A stretch of 50,324 nucleotides of DNA from Desulfonatronospira sp. (GCA_007125075.1 SLDX01000078.1:1-50324), one strand, 5' to 3'. Shown: positions 8,039 to 16,626, counted from the stretch's first letter. Translations and numbers: made by a program. Notes: generated by a model from the sequence alone, not told the origin.

Positions 8039-9994
8039 TCAATTATCAGCGCCTGACAGGCCGTTGCCGGGCTTCATCTCCAGACCTGTAAGCTGAGTTT
8101 CATAACCTCCCAGTTTTATAATTTTGTTTTTGAATTCATCGGATTTCAACAGCTCGATGACTTTGTAAATTTTTTCATTTTCTAAATATTCCAAAGGAAT
8201 AAGCAAGTCATAGCGTTCCTTTGCCAGAGGGACGAAATCGAGTTCAAGGGCCTTTGCCGCGGCCTGAATGCCCAGACCACAGTCGGCGGTACCGCTTAAA
8301 ACATTTACCGCAACGCCCATGTGGGTGTATTCCTCTTTGGAGTAGCCCTTGATGTCCTCTGGAGAAATGGAAGCTTTCTTAAGATGGTAATCCAACAGTA
8401 TCCTTGTTCCCGCGCCTTTCTGGCGGTTGATGAAAAGTACATCTTCCCTGGCCAGCTCTGCAACAGACATGATCTTTTTGGGATTGCCCGGAGCAACAAT
8501 CAGGCCCTGGTGCCTGATGGCCAGGTTGATCAGCTTGTACTTAAGATCCGGGGCGTATTTTTCCAGAAAAGGAAAATTGTAATCATCCTGTTCAGGATCG
8601 AAAAGATGCACCCCGGACATGTGGGCGGATCCCTGACCGGCAGCCGTAATCCCCCCCATGCTGCCCACATGGGTGGAAGCCAGGTGGATGGGAGGGGAAA
8701 AGCTCATGAGCTCATTGGCCAGAAGATCAAGAGTATTGTCGTGGCTGCCCACACAGACCAGGACCTGATTGATCTCTTTTTTATTTCTTAAAAGCTCGAC
8801 CCTGATCGTTTTTTCCTGCTGCAGGCCTTCCAGGTCGGCCGGGATTCTGGTCAGACCCTGGGCCCGGGTCAAAGTGGTCATCATGCCCGCTCCCCTGGGC
8901 AGAGGAGTGGCAACATATCTGTTTCCCACAAGGCCTAGAGATACGCGCAAAAATTCTTCCATGCCCAGTTTGGAAGGAACCTTACGGGTCAGCCTGGCCT
9001 CTACTGTTTCCGGTTCCTGTTCATAAATGCCGGCCAGCCGGAAGGCCAGGGGCTTAATAATTCTTTCAAAACAGACAACGGAACTTACCGGATAGCCCGG
9101 AGCTCCCACCAGAATTTTATTGTTCTCCGCAAGTCCAAGAAGGGTGGGTTTTCCCGGCATGGCTTTCAATCCGTGCACCAGGACCCTGCCTTTATTCTCA
9201 ATGATTTTTCTAGTGTAGTCTTTGCTGCCTGCGGAAGAGCCTGCTCCGATAACCACGATGTGTGCCGGAGAATCCAGGGCTTTCTGCACTTCCATGTCCA
9301 GAAGGGCGGGATCATCTGGAACCGGGGGGGTACGTTGAAAGCCGAAGCCCCAATCCCGAACCATGCAGGCCAGCACCTGGGAGTTGCTTTCGATAACCTG
9401 TCCGGGTCTGGGTTCAGGCTGGAGCATGAAGTCAAGAACCTCATCCCCCGTAGGTATTACGTGGATGAGAATTTTTTCGCGAACCAGGATTTTCCAGATG
9501 CCTCCGCTGAGCAGGGCTCCGATGTCATATGCAGACAGACGGTGATTCTGAGGCAGAAGCAGTTCAGTGGCCACAATATCTTCGCCGATGCGCCGCACAT
9601 TTTGCCAGGGATAGGCAGGCTGATCAATGGATATGGAATCTTCGTCCTCCTGGTTGATTTTTTCGACCATGATTACGCTGTCCAGTCCTTGGGGCAGAGG
9701 GTTTCCGGTGTTTATTTCAATGTAGTCTTTGTTTCTTCGCAGAATAACCGGATTATCCTCCCGGGCGCCGAAGGTGCTTTCAGCTTTGACAGCCACGCCG
9801 TCCATGGCCGCGCTATGATAAGTGGGGGAGGAATATCTGGCCCGTACCGGCTCAGCTGTGACCCTGCCTGCTGCCTCGTGAACGGGAATCTCTTCCCGGC
9901 CGATGAGATCGGCGGGATCAAGAGCGGTTAACATCCGTTCCAGAGCCTCTTCAATTGTTACGGTCTGCAGATATATGCTTCTTTGTAAATCCAT
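8039..9994 (-). CDS. MoeA-like molybdopterin protein fused to PBP-like domain
   Basis: Two-part protein of 651 residues. Residues 1 to about 405 are MoeA-like (molybdenum insertion into molybdopterin): the N-terminal segment contains YHSAAMDGVAV, the central domain has IPTGDEVLD and GAGSSAGSKDYT, and the MoeA domain IV follows. From about 410 to 640 there is a periplasmic-binding-like domain of the type found in LysR/ModE-related molybdate sensors, with VGSHDNTLDLLANEL, KGAGTRILLDYHLKK and a tungstate/molybdate-style hinge region. This architecture is known in sulfate reducers and archaea. The binding domain presumably senses molybdate, tungstate or another oxyanion inside the cell; that is inference. 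The ATG at 9994 has an AGGT site 6 nt upstream and no signal peptide. Confidence 0.9.
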   Translation of the reverse strand: MDLQRSIYLQTVTIEEALERMLTALDPADLIGREEIPVHEAAGRVTAEPVRARYSSPTYHSAAMDGVAVKAESTFGAREDNPVILRRNKDYIEINTGNPLPQGLDSVIMVEKINQEDEDSISIDQPAYPWQNVRRIGEDIVATELLLPQNHRLSAYDIGALLSGGIWKILVREKILIHVIPTGDEVLDFMLQPEPRPGQVIESNSQVLACMVRDWGFGFQRTPPVPDDPALLDMEVQKALDSPAHIVVIGAGSSAGSKDYTRKIIENKGRVLVHGLKAMPGKPTLLGLAENNKILVGAPGYPVSSVVCFERIIKPLAFRLAGIYEQEPETVEARLTRKVPSKLGMEEFLRVSLGLVGNRYVATPLPRGAGMMTTLTRAQGLTRIPADLEGLQQEKTIRVELLRNKKEINQVLVCVGSHDNTLDLLANELMSFSPPIHLASTHVGSMGGITAAGQGSAHMSGVHLFDPEQDDYNFPFLEKYAPDLKYKLINLAIRHQGLIVAPGNPKKIMSVAELAREDVLFINRQKGAGTRILLDYHLKKASISPEDIKGYSKEEYTHMGVAVNVLSGTADCGLGIQAAAKALELDFVPLAKERYDLLIPLEYLENEKIYKVIELLKSDEFKNKIIKLGGYETQLTGLEMKPGNGLSGADN

Positions 9995-10107
9995 GGTTTG
10001 ACCTGCTCTTCTTGAAAAAGTTTAAAAAAAAGACCTGAACCGATCAGACTGATCGTTCCCGAACCGGATAAATATTTTTGGAACAAAGGTCCAGCGTTGA
10101 ATGTTCA

Positions 10108-10148
10108 CCCCGTGAAACAGGGTTCCCTTTTAGGGTGTTTCACCGGGG
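10108..10148. repeat. Inverted repeat with CCCCGTGAAACA arms
   Basis: CCCCGTGAAACA at 10108-10119 pairs with TGTTTCACCGGGG at 10136-10148, leaving one unpaired C. No T-tract follows. The CCGGTGAAAT-type arm is seen again near 17868 and 18133, so it belongs to a dispersed family. It lies in the 440-bp gap between the MoeA gene and purM. Confidence 0.6.
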
Positions 10149-10170
10149 CTGGGATGCAGGAAGGTGGGAA

Positions 10171-10198
10171 GGTAAAAGGTGCGGCTTCGCCGCAAGGT
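10171..10198. repeat. 28-bp dispersed repeat, copy 1
   Basis: This 28-bp stretch is identical to 17818-17845. It contains the hairpin GCGGC-TTC-GCCGC. In both places it sits inside purine-rich 7-8-bp periodic DNA (here aggaaggtgggaag before it and aggaaggcagg after it). It is non-coding. Confidence 0.85.
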
Positions 10199-10322
10199 TG
10201 AAAAGTAGGAAGGCAGGAAATTCAGAAATTCTGCTTAGTATATTTTTGAAATTTACTGAACCATGTCCACAATTCATTTCTACATACAGATTTTACCGTT
10301 TATTTTAGTGGCTGAAAAAATC

Positions 10323-10351
10323 TTGAGCTTGCAATTAAAAAAGATTATATT
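10323..10351 (+). promoter_or_regulatory. Candidate sigma-70 promoter for purM
   Basis: TTGAGC at 10323-10328 and TATATT at 10346-10351 are separated by 17 bp, in an AT-rich stretch 84 bp upstream of the purM start. Spacing is ideal and each box matches the consensus at 4-5 of 6 positions. No purine operator or riboswitch fold was recognised in the leader. Confidence 0.5.
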
Positions 10352-10434
10352 CCAAAATTCACAAAGTTTACAAGTTGTCGCATGATGATCTGGATCTGAC
10401 AACCCATACGGATCATTCACCTTAAGGAGCATAA

Positions 10435-11481
10435 ATGAGCAAAAGAGGGCATGCATACCGCCAGGCGGGAGTGGATACGCAAAAAGTCGGTCTGTTTCTG
10501 GAAAATATCAAAAGCCTTGTCGCCAGTACTCACATTAAGGGCGTGATTACCGATATCGGAGGATTCGGTGGTTTGTACAAGCTGGATATGAACAACCTCA
10601 AGGAGCCAGTCCTGGTAGCTTCCACTGATGGCGTAGGAACAAAGCTGAAGCTTGCTTTTCTGTTTAACCGCCACGACACTGTAGGCATTGATCTGGTGGC
10701 CATGTCCGTGAACGATGTACTGGTTCAGGGTGCCAAACCATTATTCTTTTTGGACTATCTGGCAATGGGCAAGCTTGATCCCAAAATCGGAGAAGACATT
10801 GTCAAAGGAGTTGTCCAGGGCTGCCTGCAGGCTGGATGCGCTCTCCTCGGAGGAGAGACTGCTGAAATGCCTGATTTTTATCCACCGGGAGAATACGATC
10901 TATCCGGCTTTTGCGTAGGGGTTGTGGACGATGCGCTGCTGATAGATGGTGGTGAAATAAGGCCGGATGACATTCTGATCGGGCTGGCATCCAGCGGCCT
11001 GCATGCCAATGGTTTTTCACTTGTTCGCAAGATTCTTGAAAAAACAGGTCTGAAAGGGGAAGATCCATTTCCGGGGACCAGCCAATGTGTCAGCGATGTC
11101 CTGCTTGAGCCCACCAGAATTTATGCCGCCGAGGTCAAAGGCCTGTTGCGGGATAACCTGATCAAAGGCATGGTACATATAACCGGCGGAGGATTTTATG
11201 ACAACATACCCCGCGTGGTTCACCGGGAACTTTCCGCGAAGATAGAATTCGGGAGCTGGGAGGTTCCTGCCGTCATGCACTGGGTTAAGGAACAGGGCGA
11301 TCTGACCTGGGAGGATATGCTTCAGATTTTCAACTGCGGAATAGGATACATAATTATCGTCTCTCCCAGGGATAGTGAAGACGCCCTTTCCAGGGTGAGG
11401 GCCATGGGATGCAGATCATGGATCATTGGCCGCATCCATGAAACGCAAAGAGAAAAACAAAGGGTAATAATTGATTTTTAA
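10435..11481 (+). CDS. purM: Phosphoribosylformylglycinamidine cyclo-ligase (AIR synthetase)
   Basis: Fifth step of de novo purine synthesis: ATP-dependent ring closure of FGAM to aminoimidazole ribonucleotide, in the cytosol. The 348-residue protein shows the PurM/PurL/SelD fold landmarks: VASTDGVGTKLKLAF (ATP/phosphate loop), a DLVAMSVNDVLVQGAKPLFFLDY segment, the glycine-rich GGETAEMPDFY, GLASSGLHANGFSLVR and ITGGGFYDNIPRV. These distinguish it from selD, whose N-terminal Cys/Sec motif is absent. The ATG has an AAGGAG site 7 nt upstream. It stands alone, with its own candidate promoter and more than 300 bp to the next gene. Confidence 0.96.
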   Translation: MSKRGHAYRQAGVDTQKVGLFLENIKSLVASTHIKGVITDIGGFGGLYKLDMNNLKEPVLVASTDGVGTKLKLAFLFNRHDTVGIDLVAMSVNDVLVQGAKPLFFLDYLAMGKLDPKIGEDIVKGVVQGCLQAGCALLGGETAEMPDFYPPGEYDLSGFCVGVVDDALLIDGGEIRPDDILIGLASSGLHANGFSLVRKILEKTGLKGEDPFPGTSQCVSDVLLEPTRIYAAEVKGLLRDNLIKGMVHITGGGFYDNIPRVVHRELSAKIEFGSWEVPAVMHWVKEQGDLTWEDMLQIFNCGIGYIIIVSPRDSEDALSRVRAMGCRSWIIGRIHETQREKQRVIIDF

Positions 11482-11763
11482 ACCGATAAACAAGTGAACA
11501 GACAAGGCAGTGAAGCTACAGATCAATTATCCGGTTAATTAATTGATAATTGCGCTGATCAAGCTTCCGGACTTATACCGCACCGGCTCACGCCTGTCCG
11601 CAGTCACAGCCTGCCGAATTTTAAGTTCAAAAAAAGGCGTTTGAACAACTTCTGTTATTGATAAGATAGCGATAATGTGTCATAAAGATTTTGATGTAAA
11701 AAATCTGTTTATTAAACAACTAATTTAGGTCAATATTTAATATCTTTACATGTTAACTTTAAC
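11482..11763. other. Intergenic region with two short inverted repeats
   Basis: AT-rich gap between purM and hflK. CAATTATC and GATAATTG form an 8-bp inverted repeat just after purM, and GTTCAAA (11625-11631) with TTTGAAC (11640-11646) forms a second. Neither is followed by a T-tract, so neither is a clear terminator. No gene is visible. Confidence 0.5.
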
Positions 11764-11796
11764 CGGGTGCATGCAATCCGCTGCGCCCGATTTTTT
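11764..11796 (+). terminator. Terminator-like hairpin in the hflK leader
   Basis: CGGGTGC (11764-11770) pairs with GCGCCCG (11783-11789) with one G-U pair, followed after one base by six T residues (11791-11796). It looks like an intrinsic terminator, yet it ends only 11 bp before the hflK ATG and nearly abuts its ribosome site. It could be an attenuator acting on hflK or the terminator of an unseen upstream transcript. Confidence 0.5.
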
Positions 11797-11807
11797 GGAA
11801 AAACTAT

Positions 11808-12836
11808 ATGAATTGGGATTGGGAAAAATTGCAGCAACGCAAATGGCAGAGACAATTCGGCTGGAAGCCCGGAGAAGGAGGCCCCAAGAAACCGGAATTT
11901 CCTAAGCTCAAGGAACTCCTGGATAAATGGGGTGGCGCAAAGCTTGTAGTTCTTTTACTCATCCTTGCTTTCGCGGGCTGGATGCTGAGCGGGTTTTACA
12001 TTGTGGAACCGGGCCAGGTGGGCGTGGTCCAGCGTTTTGGAGAAAAAATCCAGCGCACGGACATGGGCGCGGGTCTGCAGTGGCACTGGCCGGCACCGAT
12101 AGAAAAAGCCACCAAAGTGGATACGCAGCAGATAAGGAGCTTTGAAATCGGATTCGTCAGAATCGAGGGAAGAAAGCGGGTGGACAGGGATGAAGCCCTG
12201 ATGCTCACCAGGGACAAGAACATCGCCCATTTTGAGGTCATTGTCCATTATCAGGTGGAAGAACCTGCCCAATACCTCTTTGAGGTCAATGATCCGGAGA
12301 TGGTCATCAAAACCGCTGCCGAGAGTGCATTGCGCAGTGCAGTCGGCACGTTGGATATAGACAGGGCCATTGTTGCCGAAGGATTAAGCAGAATAGCTCA
12401 TCGAACCCAGGACCTGCTTCAGGTTCTGCTCGATGATTATAAAACCGGAATCAGGGTCGTAAGCGTAAGGACCGAAAGAGGCGATGCCCCGCAGGAAGTG
12501 CGCGAAGCATTTCATGATGTGGTCAGGGCCATGGAGGACAAGGAAAGACTTATTCACAGGGCAGAAGAATACAGGGAGAATGTCCTGCCCAGAGCCAGGG
12601 GTGAAAGAGCTCAAAGGGTCCTGCAGTCTCAGGGTGAGGTTAAGAGGTTCGGGCAGCTCCTGGTGGAATATCAGAAGGCCCAGGGAGTAACCCGCCAGAG
12701 ACTCTACCTCGAGACCATCGGTGAAATCCTTCCGGGCGTAAAAAAGATCATCCTGGATAAAGATGCCGCGGATACGGTTTTCCTGCTTCCTGAAGGAGGA
12801 ACTGTATCTTTGGATAAAATCGGTCAAAGAGATTAA
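11808..12836 (+). CDS. hflK: HflK, SPFH membrane protein regulating FtsH
   Basis: Inner-membrane SPFH/Band 7 protein that with HflC forms a large ring-shaped cage around the FtsH protease and modulates membrane-protein degradation. The sequence has a short positively charged, glycine/proline-rich cytoplasmic N-terminus (1-40), one membrane helix at about 44-66 (LVVLLLILAFAGWMLSGFYI), then the Band 7 domain beginning YIVEPGQVGVVQRFGEK, and a charged helical region after about 240. The 342-residue length is normal. The ATG has a GGA site about 9 nt upstream, directly after the terminator-like hairpin. hflC follows after 33 bp, so they form an operon. Confidence 0.95.
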   Translation: MNWDWEKLQQRKWQRQFGWKPGEGGPKKPEFPKLKELLDKWGGAKLVVLLLILAFAGWMLSGFYIVEPGQVGVVQRFGEKIQRTDMGAGLQWHWPAPIEKATKVDTQQIRSFEIGFVRIEGRKRVDRDEALMLTRDKNIAHFEVIVHYQVEEPAQYLFEVNDPEMVIKTAAESALRSAVGTLDIDRAIVAEGLSRIAHRTQDLLQVLLDDYKTGIRVVSVRTERGDAPQEVREAFHDVVRAMEDKERLIHRAEEYRENVLPRARGERAQRVLQSQGEVKRFGQLLVEYQKAQGVTRQRLYLETIGEILPGVKKIILDKDAADTVFLLPEGGTVSLDKIGQRD

Positions 12837-12869
12837 ATATAATAAAGAGGATAAATTCCGGAGAATTTA

Positions 12870-13997
12870 ATGAAAATAATGAAAATACTGCCAGCAGCAC
12901 TGATTCTGGCTGTTCTTGTCTTCTTCCAGTCCATATTTACAGTGGACGAGAGAGAATACGCACTGGTGCTGGAACTGGGGGAGCACAAGCAGACTGTCTA
13001 TGAGCCGGGACTGTATTTCAAGATCCCTTTGATCCAGTCGGCAGTGCTCATCGACAACCGGGTCCAGACCAGCGATATTTCTGCTGACGAGTTTCTCACC
13101 GTAGACATGGAAAGGCTGCTCATAGATCATGTAACCCGCTGGCACGTCTATGATCCTCTGCTGTTCTACATGACGGTCAGAGATATTCCCTCGGCTCATA
13201 ACCGGATCCAGAATATAGTGGTGTCCGAATTGCGGGATGTGGTCAGCAATGAGCCTATTTTGAACGTGATCGCCGAGGAAAGAGAAGCACTGATGACCAG
13301 GGTTACTCTGAGGGCAGCCGAGAGGATCAGTGATTTCGGAATACAGCTCAACGATGTGCGGATGAAGAGGGTGGATTTTCCTCCCGAGGTTGAGGCCAAT
13401 GTCTTTGCCCGCATGGAAGCCGAAAGAGAAAGAATAGCCGCCAGACACCGGGCCGAAGGCGAGGAAATCGCCATGGAAGTCAGAGCTCAGGCTGATGCGG
13501 ACAGGGACAGGATCCTGGGTGAGGGTGAAGCGCTGGCAACCGAGATCTTTACCCAGGGCTTTACCGAGGATGTGTTGATTGTACGCAATGAGGAAGATCA
13601 AGCCGTTCCAGGGACATTCGTCAGGTTGAACGGCCGGGAGATTGGACTGACCGATTCAGCCGGCAGGATAACCGTTGCCTTCCCCAAATTGGACGAGATA
13701 ACCATAGAAGCCTTTCGGGAAGGTGACGGCCAGGTAAAAAGAGGCAGACTGGAAGGCAGGCTTAGAGAAGGCCTGATTACTGAAACAAGACATGAAGGAG
13801 AGCTTCAACTGCATTTTGAAGGACGGCCAGCCACATACCTTGGCCATCTTGCCGACGAGGAGTTCTACCGTTTTCTGAAATCTATGAGCACTTACGAAAA
13901 ATTCATGCTTCCCGGTGGAACCACCCTGGTGCTCAGCTCGGATTCCGAACTGTTTAATTATCTGAGCGGTCCCGGTGAGTTCCTTGCGATTGATTAG
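12870..13997 (+). CDS. hflC: HflC with an extra inserted domain
   Basis: Partner of HflK in the FtsH-regulating cage. Residues 1-21 form an N-terminal membrane helix, Band 7 spans about 25-180 (FTVDEREYALVLELGE at the start), and a long charged helix (180-228) follows with RMEAERERIAARHRAEGEE. The C-terminal part FYRFLKSMSTYEKFM and TTLVLSSDSELFNYL (332-365) is standard. Between them, at about residues 231-328 (bases 13560-13853), is about 95 residues of beta-rich sequence that normal HflC proteins of 280-330 residues lack: DVLIVRNEEDQAVPGTFVRL then NGREIGLTDSAGRITVAFP. The pattern resembles a carboxypeptidase-regulatory or Ig-like beta-sandwich, which would project into the periplasm. The reading frame is unbroken, so this is a true domain gain. 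The last bases overlap the following glycosidase gene. Confidence 0.92.
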   Translation: MKIMKILPAALILAVLVFFQSIFTVDEREYALVLELGEHKQTVYEPGLYFKIPLIQSAVLIDNRVQTSDISADEFLTVDMERLLIDHVTRWHVYDPLLFYMTVRDIPSAHNRIQNIVVSELRDVVSNEPILNVIAEEREALMTRVTLRAAERISDFGIQLNDVRMKRVDFPPEVEANVFARMEAERERIAARHRAEGEEIAMEVRAQADADRDRILGEGEALATEIFTQGFTEDVLIVRNEEDQAVPGTFVRLNGREIGLTDSAGRITVAFPKLDEITIEAFREGDGQVKRGRLEGRLREGLITETRHEGELQLHFEGRPATYLGHLADEEFYRFLKSMSTYEKFMLPGGTTLVLSSDSELFNYLSGPGEFLAID

Positions 13998-15102
13998 CCT
14001 GTATCTTGCAGGAATTCTGGTCCTGATGCAGCCGGCCGTGTGCATGGCGTACTCCGATCGATCAGACGGTCAGCTGTCTGAAAAGATCGGTCAGATGTTC
14101 ATGATCGGCTTCAGGGGTCTGGAGGTTGAAGAAAACAGCCCGGTGATCCGGGATATCCGTGAAGGACGAATTGGGGGGGTGATTCTGTTCGACTACGATG
14201 TTGAGCTGCAGTCACCCCTTCGTTGCGTTGAGTCTCCCGGACAGCTGAAAAAATTGATCAGTCAACTGCAGGCGGCATCAGACGACACTTTGCTGGTAGC
14301 AGTGGATCAGGAGGGCGGCAGGGTGGCCCGGCTCAAGGAAAAGCACGGATTTTCCCCGACCGTGTCTCAGGCCTGGCTGGGTGATCAGGACGATCTTAAG
14401 CTGACCATCGGGTATTCCTCGCAAGTAGCTGCCACACTGTACGATGTCGGGATCAATGTAAACCTGGCCCCGGTGGTCGATCTGGATGTAAATCCTGCAA
14501 ATCCGGTCATCGGTGGACTTGAGCGCAGTTTTTCACCTGACCCTTTGACTGTCGCCCGCCATGCCGCCGAGGTCATTATAAGCCACAGGGCTCATAACGT
14601 GCTTACAGCTCTGAAACATTTTCCCGGGCACGGCAGTTCGGCTCATGACACTCATCTGGGCTTTACCGATGTCACCGAAACCTGGTCCCCTGAGGAGCTT
14701 ATCCCATATATTGAGCTGATTCAATCACCTGGAGCGGAAATGATCATGACCGCCCACGTGTTCAACTCCCATCTTGATCCTGTATGGCCGGCCACTTTGT
14801 CCCGGAAAACACTGAATGACCTGTTGCGCGACAAGATGGGCTATAACGGAGTCATCATTTCAGATGATATGCAAATGGGCGCCATCAGACAGGAGTACGA
14901 CCTGGAAACCGCCCTGGAGCGGACCATTCTGGCCGGTACAGACATCATCATTTTCGGCAACAATCTGGTCTATGAAGAGGGAATCGCGAAAAAAGCCCAG
15001 GACATAATCCTGGAGCTGGTCAGGGAAGAAAGGATTCCTGCTTCGCGCATACAGGAATCCTATGAACGGATCACGGCCCTGAAAAAAAAGCTGGGCACGT
15101 AA
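13975..15102 (+). CDS. Exported family 3 glycosidase (NagZ-like)
   Basis: Predicted beta-N-acetylhexosaminidase of glycoside hydrolase family 3, likely acting on peptidoglycan-derived amino sugars. It starts at a GTG inside hflC (23-bp overlap), giving an N-terminal hydrophobic segment at residues 4-25 that looks like a signal peptide. Motifs are MFMIGFRG (41-48), DQEGGRVARL (111-120), KHFPGHGSSAHDTH (214-227), which holds the His acid/base typical of NagZ, and SDDMQMGAI with the nucleophile Asp297 or Asp298. At 375 residues it is longer than cytosolic NagZ by the leader. The coupling to hflKC suggests envelope maintenance. Lipoprotein processing is unlikely, as the cysteine at 23 lacks a good lipobox. 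Confidence 0.88.
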   Translation: MSSLRLISLYLAGILVLMQPAVCMAYSDRSDGQLSEKIGQMFMIGFRGLEVEENSPVIRDIREGRIGGVILFDYDVELQSPLRCVESPGQLKKLISQLQAASDDTLLVAVDQEGGRVARLKEKHGFSPTVSQAWLGDQDDLKLTIGYSSQVAATLYDVGINVNLAPVVDLDVNPANPVIGGLERSFSPDPLTVARHAAEVIISHRAHNVLTALKHFPGHGSSAHDTHLGFTDVTETWSPEELIPYIELIQSPGAEMIMTAHVFNSHLDPVWPATLSRKTLNDLLRDKMGYNGVIISDDMQMGAIRQEYDLETALERTILAGTDIIIFGNNLVYEEGIAKKAQDIILELVREERIPASRIQESYERITALKKKLGT

Positions 15103-15434
15103 ATCAATCTGCGCTTGGCACTTAGAGCCCTTTGATCCGTGTGCACAGATTAGTTCCCTTGTTTAAACCAGTTTTGCCGCCATAAGAACTTTTTTTCTTT
15201 TTCTCAGGATAATTTCCGAAAATCCGGTCAGGGTTCACACGAAAAAAATCTCTTGCCAGAAGCGGAAATAGTATATATGTAAGTTCATCGAGTGCCTGCA
15301 TCCTTCCCATGCGTACCCCGCCTGGTATTTAGCATTCATAGTAAAAACCAGCCGCTTTTTTTAAGAGCGCCCGTACCGAACAGGGTGCATCGGTGCATTT
15401 TTTCCAATTTTTACCATTATATAAGGATAAGTGA
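15103..15434. other. Intergenic region without recognised features
   Basis: A gap of 332 bp between the glycosidase and the helicase gene. I see no gene, RNA or strong hairpin. The last 100 bp, with an AAGGATAAG ribosome site before the helicase, probably carry its promoter and leader, but I cannot assign -35 and -10 boxes with confidence. Confidence 0.4.
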
Positions 15435-16553
15435 ATGAATTTTTCTGAATTTGAATTAAACCCTAAAATACAGTCTGGAATCAAGGCCTGCGGCTACATA
15501 AAACCCACTGCCATACAGGAGCAGGCTATTCCTCATGCTCTCAGAGGTCTGGACATAATGGGTCTGGCCCAGACCGGGACCGGAAAGACAGCGGCCTTTG
15601 TTCTGCCCATCCTGGAACGTCTGCTGCAGGGAAAACGCAAAAAGCCCCGCGCCCTGGTACTTTCACCAACCCGTGAGCTGGCCGAACAGACCCTGGAATT
15701 CTTTTTGCTGCTGGGACGACATACCGGCCTGCGCGGTGTTTCCGTCTATGGCGGGGTGAGCAAGGCAGGTCAGGTGCAAAAAATCCGTGCCGGCGTGGAT
15801 ATCGTCGTAGCCTGCCCCGGGCGCCTGCTTGATCTTTTAAGGGACAGGGCTGTGGATCTTTCAGGAATTCAGACTCTGGTCCTGGATGAAAGTGACCGCA
15901 TGCTGGATATGGGCTTCATGCCGGATATCAGAAGCATTATGCGGCAGCTTCCCCCTGAGCGCCAGAACATGCTTTTTTCCGCCACCATGCCCGCAGATAT
16001 TCTCATTCTGGCAGATCAAATCCTGCGCAAACCTGTTCTGATAGAGGTAAATCACAAAAAGGCCCTGCAAAACATCACCCAGTCTCTATATCCTGTTGAG
16101 CGCAGTCCCAAGCCTGAAATGCTGCTTTCCCTGCTGAAACAAAAATGTTCAGGAGCGACCCTGGTTTTTACAAAAACCAGGCATATGGCTACAAAGCTTG
16201 CAAGGCGGCTCAGTCAGGCAGGCATCAGAGCCAGGGAACTGCAGGGGAACATGTCACAGAACAACCGGACCAGGGTTATGAAAGATTTTCAGAAAGGCAG
16301 CTTCAACGTGCTCGTGGCTACGGATATCGCTTCCCGGGGAATAGACGTCGCAGGCATATCCCATGTTATCAATTATGATATGCCGGATACCGTTGAAAGT
16401 TATACCCATCGTATCGGACGCACAGGACGCGCGGCCGGTTCAGGTGAAGCCTCAACCTTTGTCGAGCCCAAAGATTACAGATTGATCAAGGCCATTGAAC
16501 GAGGCCAGGAGCAGCGGCTGCACAGAAAATTTCTCAAAGTCGCATCAATTTAA
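15435..16553 (+). CDS. DEAD-box-type RNA helicase (RhlE-like)
   Basis: ATP-dependent RNA helicase of the superfamily 2 DEAD-box group, used in ribosome assembly or RNA decay. Motifs in order: Q motif with GYIKPTAIQEQAIPHAL (20-36), motif I AQTGTGKT (45-52), Ia PTRELAEQ (78-85), II DESD (151-154), III SAT (182-184), then in the second RecA domain ATDIASRGIDVAGI and HRIGRTGRA. The length of 372 residues is the minimal helicase core, without the basic C-terminal tail of most RhlE proteins. Motif II reads D-E-S-D (codon agt) rather than D-E-A-D. The ATG has an AAGGA site. The gene ends at a strong terminator and stands alone. Confidence 0.94.
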   Translation: MNFSEFELNPKIQSGIKACGYIKPTAIQEQAIPHALRGLDIMGLAQTGTGKTAAFVLPILERLLQGKRKKPRALVLSPTRELAEQTLEFFLLLGRHTGLRGVSVYGGVSKAGQVQKIRAGVDIVVACPGRLLDLLRDRAVDLSGIQTLVLDESDRMLDMGFMPDIRSIMRQLPPERQNMLFSATMPADILILADQILRKPVLIEVNHKKALQNITQSLYPVERSPKPEMLLSLLKQKCSGATLVFTKTRHMATKLARRLSQAGIRARELQGNMSQNNRTRVMKDFQKGSFNVLVATDIASRGIDVAGISHVINYDMPDTVESYTHRIGRTGRAAGSGEASTFVEPKDYRLIKAIERGQEQRLHRKFLKVASI

Positions 16554-16581
16554 AACCTCTCTAAATCTTGCATACAGTTTT

Positions 16582-16626
16582 CCCGCTGATATGAGCATAA
16601 ATGCTCATATCAGCGGGATTTTTTTT
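16582..16626 (+). terminator. Intrinsic terminator of the helicase gene
   Basis: A perfect 17-bp stem runs 16582-16598 and 16601-16617, with only AA between the arms (effectively a 4-6-nt loop), followed by A and eight T residues at 16619-16626. It begins 28 bp after the helicase stop codon. Confidence 0.97.

Noticed and set aside
9173-9931. A 252-codon open frame antisense to the MoeA fusion
   Set aside because: It mirrors the codon structure of the real gene, has no ribosome site or family motif, and the MoeA motifs lie on the other strand.
10435-11481. selD (selenophosphate synthetase), tempting next to TGA-containing genes
   Set aside because: The motifs match purM, and the N-terminal Cys/Sec motif of SelD is missing.
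12867-13601. A 244-codon open frame antisense to hflC
   Set aside because: Shadow of hflC; no homology pattern and no ribosome site, while HflC signatures are clear on the plus strand.
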